Positions 59,009 through 64,000 of a stretch of 64,000 nucleotides of DNA are shown here, piece after piece; within the stretch, counting starts at the first letter, position 1; the number at the start of each line of letters is the position of its first letter. This DNA is from Sparassis latifolia. Lineage: Eukaryota > Basidiomycota > Agaricomycetes > Polyporales > Sparassidaceae. Position numbers and translations under genes: made by a program. Location: NCBI GenBank assembly GCA_018466975.1, contig CM031562.1, forward strand, positions 2,666,001 through 2,730,000, given 5' to 3'. The notes under the pieces were generated by a model. It was not told where the DNA came from. It ran no database searches and saw nothing but the letters and a program-made list of their open reading frames with translations.

Positions 59009-60144
59009 ATGCCGCCACGCCAGCCCCATGGTTCCGACGTCGTACCCTCTCTCGAAATCGAGGTGCGTTTTCCCGTGGTCGCGCCAATCACACAGTACCG
59101 ACCCTATCCCACAGCCTGTTGACTCGAAGCTCTGTCTGGCATGTATGCCAGATATAGTTGTCATCAAGAACGGTTGTTGGGATAGGCACACGAAAAGGCA
59201 TCGGTTAGATGCCCAGTACGCATTCCATTTTGTCGAGCAGAATATGTGGCTCTGAACGCCCTTCACCACAGGAGGAACTGCTCGGTACCAGGTTGTGGGT
59301 ATATGTCCGTCCGTCTGGAAATTCTCGAGAATCATTTACGCTCGAAACAGTACGTCGGATGACCTTTATATCTTTAGACAACGCGCTGATCATGCATAGT
59401 GGCGCGCCAATGCTTGAATGTCCTGTCCCAATCATGCACGATTATTCTGGTCGCCCCATCCGTTGCGATTTCTCAACCGCAACAATGCAGACCCTGCGGA
59501 GCCACATGACGCACGAACACGGTGTTGCGCTGTCCTCATATTGTACGCTGGAGCCACCGAGGCACCTTAATGGGACCCGACGGCTCATAGATATACATAG
59601 GCCCCAGGAATTCAGGCCGAAAAGTTGGAGAAGCGTGTATCCCGGGTCATCAAGGCAGGCGCTGCACCCCACGAAGGTGCTGCAGATTAAGCAGGAGGAT
59701 GACGAGCCTGTGTCGGTCTCAGTAGGAGCTGCCCCGCCGCCGTCTACGAGCTTTGTCTTTGAGTATCCCAGGCAGGTATCGAAGAGCCCTATGATTCCAG
59801 CTAAGACCACAAGGTACCAATCGTCGTGCAAGTCGTATGAGACAACAGGATCCGCGTTGCACGCCATGCTTTGTACGCACAAACTTCACCGTATCTCACC
59901 CGAGCCCGAGCTGTGCGAGGTGGCGGCTCTCGCGCCATATCCAATGCCCTCCAAAAAGGCACTCGCGAGTAACGTGTACAACCTCCCGTCTGTGCCATAC
60001 GCCACGGCGCCATCCGCGCCTCTTCCCAGCTCATTTACAGCTCGGTATCTGCCACCTCTCGCACGCACACGAGGGGATCCTCAAGAGGTGCTCGAGCCAC
60101 TGCCAGCCCGCCCTCACAGGTACATCTACACAGACTATGACTAG
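59009..60144 (+). CDS. Atypical C2H2 zinc-finger protein with an extra N-terminal finger, paralogue E
   Basis: Exons 59009-59062, 59115-59215, 59272-59349 and 59400-60144 give 325 aa. An extra first finger, LCLACMPD...WDRHTKRH, is C-x2-C-x14-H-x3-H. The next is the family finger 1, C-x4-C-x12-H-x4-H (CSVPGCGY...ENH...H), with its last His codon split CA|T by a phase-2 intron. Finger 2 is C-x14-C-x12-H-x4-H (ECPVPI...RCDF...SHMTHEHG). The tail (~240 aa) is Pro/Ser/Tyr-rich with an acidic VLQIKQEDDEP motif of the type often seen in transcription regulators. It lies alone, 28 kb from paralogue D, next to the convergent PX gene. Function unknown; nucleic-acid binding is inferred. Confidence 0.82.
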
Positions 60145-60542
60145 TCTCTGCGTGGTGCGAGATGGCGCTAAGTGCAGCAGCGTGATGAGAGTCACAGGTG
60201 GACGAGATATACTATGCCAGCTATTCAGTATTGTATTTTGATGGCCGTCAGACGGCCGATAGACCTTTATGATCTTTCGCGAATTTAATGGGAATTCTCA
60301 AATATTTCCTCGTCTTCTGCGGGTACAATTTCAGGGCAGAAAGCGGAGAAACCTCAATCTCGGCACGCACCAAAGCTGATAAACATCGATTTGGGCACGC
60401 AAAGCCAAAAAGACTCAAACGGGTGAGATCACGCAGACCAGAACAGAGTTCCACGACAAATGACAATCAGATCTAATAGCGGTAAGAATCCGGAAGACGC
60501 GGTGACAATACATACAATATTGGAATACAAAGACCATATCAA
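60145..60542. other. Intergenic between convergent genes
   Basis: Between the stops of zinc-finger gene E and the PX gene. No coding feature seen. Confidence 0.4.
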
Positions 60543-61387
60543 TCAGTTCATGACCCACTCGCGAACCGCCTGACACCCGCCGATCTCTGGATGTAGTAAG
60601 ACAGCGGACAGCCAATACTGGAGTTGCCGTCTTCTGTGATCCAGAAACGTCGAGCGAAACTTCGCCAGTGGCGACTTGGGCGGAAGTAATGGCACGAAGT
60701 GCTGCTGAGACTCCTGTTCAAATGGAGCGGCGTAAGAGAAGACTAAGTTGACATCGGAGAAAGAATCACGAACGGGGAGCGTGGCACGTAGCTTGGCGTA
60801 CAATTCGGCGAAGGCGCTGTACCGCTTGTGGACATGAATGACAATTCCCTGCGCATGCGTACGTTTAGCGGCGTAAAACTCCCGGAATAAAGAGCGTCAT
60901 GCCTCCTTAGTTCTGATGGCGCAGTCATACACTGTTTGTTATGAGCACAATGAGAAGAACACGCAACACATGTATGAACCTGCACGCACCAACATACGCG
61001 CCCCCCAGCTTATCGCCAACACTCGTCCAACCGCCTATCTCGACGCTGCGAGTAAAGGTAAGGCTTTCGCCCGAGTTGTCACCGAGCCATATATCTCGGG
61101 AGAAAACTGATTGTGCTTCGCGAGGGGAGTGGGGAGGTGATGGTGGGATTGTGGATGAGTTGATCGGAGTCTACTTCGTTACTTTGATATTATAGTCGAC
61201 TGCAAGGAGACAGAAACTGCATACTCACATCACAAAGCTCATCGTACAGTCGAGCTTCCTCTTCGACGTCAATTGTATCTGGAAGTACGACGAGTAGACC
61301 CTTTGCATTTTCAAATGGACGAACCAAGCCTTCCTGCGACGAGGAAGATTGTTCGAGTTGCTTAGAGGGTGTCGGGGGAGATGCCAT
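60543..61387 (-). CDS. Small PX-domain protein (Ypt35-like)
   Basis: PX domains bind phosphoinositides, mainly PI3P, on endosomes and vacuoles; yeast Ypt35 recruits the lipid-transfer protein Vps13 to endosomes. Exons 61387-61225, 61106-60990, 60931-60903, 60848-60774 and 60713-60543 give 184 aa. After a ~50-residue Ser/Pro-rich start, the PX domain fills the rest: SRDIWLGDNSGESLTF, EIGGWTSVGDKLGGAYVVYD, the lipid-binding HVHKRYSAFAELYAKLR, the PxxP-type LLPPKSPLAKFRSTFL and DHRRRQLQYWLSAVLLHPEI. Arg in KRYS and KSPLAKFR are the expected phosphate contacts. The third intron (60849-60902) appears to be GC-AG rather than GT-AG. The 118-nt first intron is my best join. It shares an upstream region with the divergent 568-aa gene. 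Confidence 0.85.
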
Positions 61388-62009
61388 AATAGCCAAGTCA
61401 AAGTAGTCGGTATACAGTGCAGATATGTCGTGGTTGTGCGCCGCTTAATACGTGTGGGGCGCACTGCGCTCACTGGAGCGGGAGGAACGTACAATTTCAG
61501 CGAGGTCGACTGCGGCGATCATCTTCTGGCCTCACCCGGGCCGCCGCAGGCTGCTACACCCATCACCCTCTGCCGTAGCTCTCTGGTGTACAATATGTTG
61601 GGAATGTTTACTGCTGTCTCGTGGAGAATGCTCGCACGTTTTATGAGGTTTCGATCTTGATATTAGCACCTGCGGTGTACCATGGGTTCCAAGCGTCAAT
61701 CCAGGTAAGTCTTGCACTACATCGTTTTGGGCTGAAGTGAAGGGATTAATCAATTCAAGCGTAGACTACCATCCAGGAGTTATGCGAAGTCAATGAATTA
61801 GTATCTCGCCATCCTCGCGCCGACAGCACCGTTGTTCTTACCGCCTGTGCTGCGAGCTATACGTATGCCAAACGTATGCCCACGCCTATCCACCTCGGTG
61901 CGATCTTCTTTGCGTGGTGTACTCCTCGTGGTGTCCTCGTGGTTAGACGGAACCTCCTTACCTCCAGGTCTTAGACTGCGCTGTAACCCTGCGCGATCCT
62001 CTCCACTCA
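61388..62009. other. Divergent intergenic region
   Basis: Separates the PX gene (minus) from the disordered-protein gene (plus), so it should hold both promoters. No clear TATA box identified. A small 5' exon for the plus-strand gene cannot be excluded. Confidence 0.4.
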
Positions 62010-63716
62010 ATGATGGCCGACTACACTGGTGGTATTCAGTTCCTTGACGCACAGAGCTTCCATCTCGACCCAAACTTCACGAGCAACGATACGCCGTATC
62101 CCACTAGCCCAGGTATACGTCGAACATCCCATGTCACTCATGCGAGCAGTCCGAGTTGGATCTCTAGTTTTCCACCCTATTCACGACCTTCCTCTGGGAG
62201 GCCGCCTCTCCCTTCTCCAGCTATTAATACTCGAATAATGCCCGACTCGCAGCAACAGAAGATCCTGAGGCTGGTCACAGAGCGCGACAACGGAGAACAG
62301 CCTCCCCCGGAGCACTTGCCGGAAATGGACGCAGAACCCGAATGGGATCCATTCGATACGGAGGAGATGATTGTCGGCGCAAGCGGGGAGAGTGAACACG
62401 TAGAGGAAGGTTATGGACAGCCTGTTTGGAATAGCGAGCCAGGTCCCTCCGAGGGTCCTGCTGAGCCTGCCAAACACAAGGGAAAGGCGAAAACCTTCGT
62501 TGGAGGTTTCGTCAAGAGACTTGGTAGACTCCCTAGAGCGATATCCAGAGGACAGCTGCTGGATCGTAAACCTCCACGGAAGGGTACCTTAGGTCTGGGC
62601 TTATCGGATGAGCCCGAGTCGACGACACCATTGCCGCGCTACGATGACCCTGGGCAACCGGTTCCAAATCTCTCTAACGTGCATTACGTCGAGGGAATGG
62701 AGATGCCTGTAGCGCCTCCGTCAGGACGTTTCCACGAGCAGCAGGCGGAACAATTTTCTTGGGAGCAACCGTCGGGCGGACAACTATCTTATTCGTATGA
62801 GCATCCATCGGCACAGCTGTCGTACGTGGATGAGGAAGCATCCGCAGACATCCCGGGTAACAACCTAGATGCACCACTCGAGAACCCATACGAACACTCA
62901 CAAGTCCCAGGGCAGCAACAGGATGATGCCACTGTCATGGCAGGTAGAGGCCATATTACTCCGCCGCCTGCTGCGTTCTTGAGTACGCCCGTCGCCGTAA
63001 ACAGCCCGGTGCAGGTGAACCCCCTTCCTACAGCGGACTACGTCCGGATGGAGTCTCGAGAGCGGCCTCTCGACGACTCCTTTAGCGCACACATCACTCG
63101 CGCACGGACGTTACTCGTCGATTTGCGCAACCTTCCGTGGATTTCGTACCCCGTAGCGGTCGACTACTTTCCGAGCCAATCTAGTCGTGCACGCAGTCCA
63201 GAGGCAAAGCCGAACTCGTGGTATTACACCACCCGCCAGCATCAGGAGCTCGACTTGATAGGCACATCCCCTGCAAAGCCACTGGTGCGCCCACACATTC
63301 ATCGCGGGGACGACAGCACGCGCATGCGCATGATCCCGCATGCCCCTACGACGTACGGAAGTCTTTCTGAAGCTGCCAGACAAGTAGGAGATAGCCCTGC
63401 TACAGTACGAGGACAGCATTCGCTGGCGTATTCTCAGCCTTATCACACCCCGCCTGCGCACACGTATCCGTCGCCTGAGTCGCAGGTTGGGACCGATCCC
63501 ACACCTGTGCCTACAGAGATTCGGCAGGTTTTACCTGCAATTACGATTGGGACACCTCCGCCTTCGGTGTTGCGCACTCCAATCTCTCCAGGCGGGTCAA
63601 ATACACCGACACGTGTCCCATACTCGGTGATTTCTCCAGGCGGGTCAAATACACCGACACATGTCCCATACTCGGCGATTTCTCCGAACTCAGTCGACAT
63701 TAGCCTGCCACGTTGA
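62010..63716 (+). CDS. Large disordered protein of unknown function
   Basis: A single uninterrupted frame of 568 codons starting MMADYTGGIQFLDAQSF, with a second in-frame ATG three bases later. The protein is rich in Pro, Ser, Glu and Gln and has little predicted fold. A short conserved-looking basic segment, TFVGGFVKRLGRLPRAIS at about residues 165-182, could be an amphipathic or membrane-contacting helix. A Gln/Tyr/Ser patch follows (EQFSWEQPSGGQLSYSYEHP). A small folded part may lie near VDLRNLPWISYPVAVDYFP. The C-terminus has a 16-residue tandem repeat. I believe similar proteins occur in other Agaricomycetes, but I do not know a function. Confidence 0.8.
   Translation: MMADYTGGIQFLDAQSFHLDPNFTSNDTPYPTSPGIRRTSHVTHASSPSWISSFPPYSRPSSGRPPLPSPAINTRIMPDSQQQKILRLVTERDNGEQPPPEHLPEMDAEPEWDPFDTEEMIVGASGESEHVEEGYGQPVWNSEPGPSEGPAEPAKHKGKAKTFVGGFVKRLGRLPRAISRGQLLDRKPPRKGTLGLGLSDEPESTTPLPRYDDPGQPVPNLSNVHYVEGMEMPVAPPSGRFHEQQAEQFSWEQPSGGQLSYSYEHPSAQLSYVDEEASADIPGNNLDAPLENPYEHSQVPGQQQDDATVMAGRGHITPPPAAFLSTPVAVNSPVQVNPLPTADYVRMESRERPLDDSFSAHITRARTLLVDLRNLPWISYPVAVDYFPSQSSRARSPEAKPNSWYYTTRQHQELDLIGTSPAKPLVRPHIHRGDDSTRMRMIPHAPTTYGSLSEAARQVGDSPATVRGQHSLAYSQPYHTPPAHTYPSPESQVGTDPTPVPTEIRQVLPAITIGTPPPSVLRTPISPGGSNTPTRVPYSVISPGGSNTPTHVPYSAISPNSVDISLPR
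63582..63686 (+). repeat. 48-bp in-frame tandem repeat at the C-terminus of the disordered protein
   Basis: Units at 63582-63629 and 63630-63677 encode ISPGGSNTP-T-x-VPYS-x twice, and a third partial unit (ISPNS) follows. The two full units differ at only a few bases. Confidence 0.9.
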
Positions 63717-64000
63717 TTTGGGTCTACGTTGAGCCTAGTAATGGTGCCAGTTTGCATCAATGTCAGGCGCAGTTTCCTCGGGCAGTCACTTGTCCTATGT
63801 ATCGAACCTTTGGTCTTGCCACACAGCCTATCTATTTGCTGTGTTATGATACTTTTGACTGTGTTGTGAACTTGACTGCTCGCTCTCATTCAGATTGTCA
63901 CAGACATTGCCTTCTTTGCCGCCGAGAAGTGGTGATTCTGCCACGTCTCGAAGGTAGTCTTCATTTTGCTTTCGACGCAGGCCAATGCCATAGCGACGTG
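63717..64000. other. 3' flank of the last gene
   Basis: No further gene seen; the sequence runs off the window. Confidence 0.4.

Overview
The window is nuclear DNA of a filamentous basidiomycete, most likely an Agaricomycete. The evidence is short GT-AG introns (mostly 46-70 nt) in nearly every gene, two RNA polymerase III tRNA genes (one with an intron), Agaricomycete-type families (a DUF6535-like membrane protein, a GMC oxidoreductase, a lineage-specific multi-pass membrane protein) and proline/serine-rich regulators. Gene boundaries below come from joining reading frames across splice sites by eye; no search was run.

Layout. 0-1 kb: a frameshifted copy of an expanded Agaricomycete family with a possible nuclease-like motif. 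2.35 kb: tRNA-Leu(AAG). 3.2-7.2 kb (minus): a complete 15-exon importin, Kap123/importin-4. 8.4-14.5 kb (plus): three neighbouring members of one zinc-finger family. 15.8-16.1 kb: a fragment of an RNA cytidine acetyltransferase gene. 17.6-19.7 kb (minus): a 3-ketoacyl-CoA thiolase with one apparent base missing. 20.9-24.4 kb (minus): a decayed DUF6535 gene. 26.2-27.9 kb (minus): fragments of Kap123 and thiolase fused side by side. 30.1-31.1 kb (minus): a fourth zinc-finger paralogue. 31.9-34.3 kb (minus): a broken GMC oxidoreductase, whose 5' end is copied again at 35.4 kb. 38.8-40.3 kb: a multi-pass membrane protein. 45.0-46.3 kb (minus): a GATA-type regulator. 50-51 kb: degenerate tandem repeats. 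52.7-53.7 kb: an ASC-1/TRIP4-type zinc-finger protein (Rqt4-like). 54.2-56.4 kb (minus): a coiled-coil protein. 56.6 kb: tRNA-Pro(CGG) with an intron. 59.0-60.1 kb: a fifth zinc-finger paralogue. 60.5-61.4 kb (minus): a PX-domain protein, divergent from a disordered 568-aa protein at 62.0-63.7 kb.

Three things stand out. (1) Five paralogues encode paired, atypical C2H2 fingers. In all five a phase-2 intron splits the codon of the last zinc-binding His of the first finger, and in the second finger the two Cys lie 12-16 residues apart. (2) The Kap123 gene and its pseudogene fragment share a 183-bp identical tract, intron included, inside otherwise diverged sequence, which looks like ectopic gene conversion. 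(3) Intact housekeeping genes (importin, RQT subunit, GATA factor, PX protein) alternate with gene fragments, repeats and decayed accessory genes. Long stretches (34.3-38.8, 40.3-45.0, 46.6-52.6 kb) show no gene I can support.
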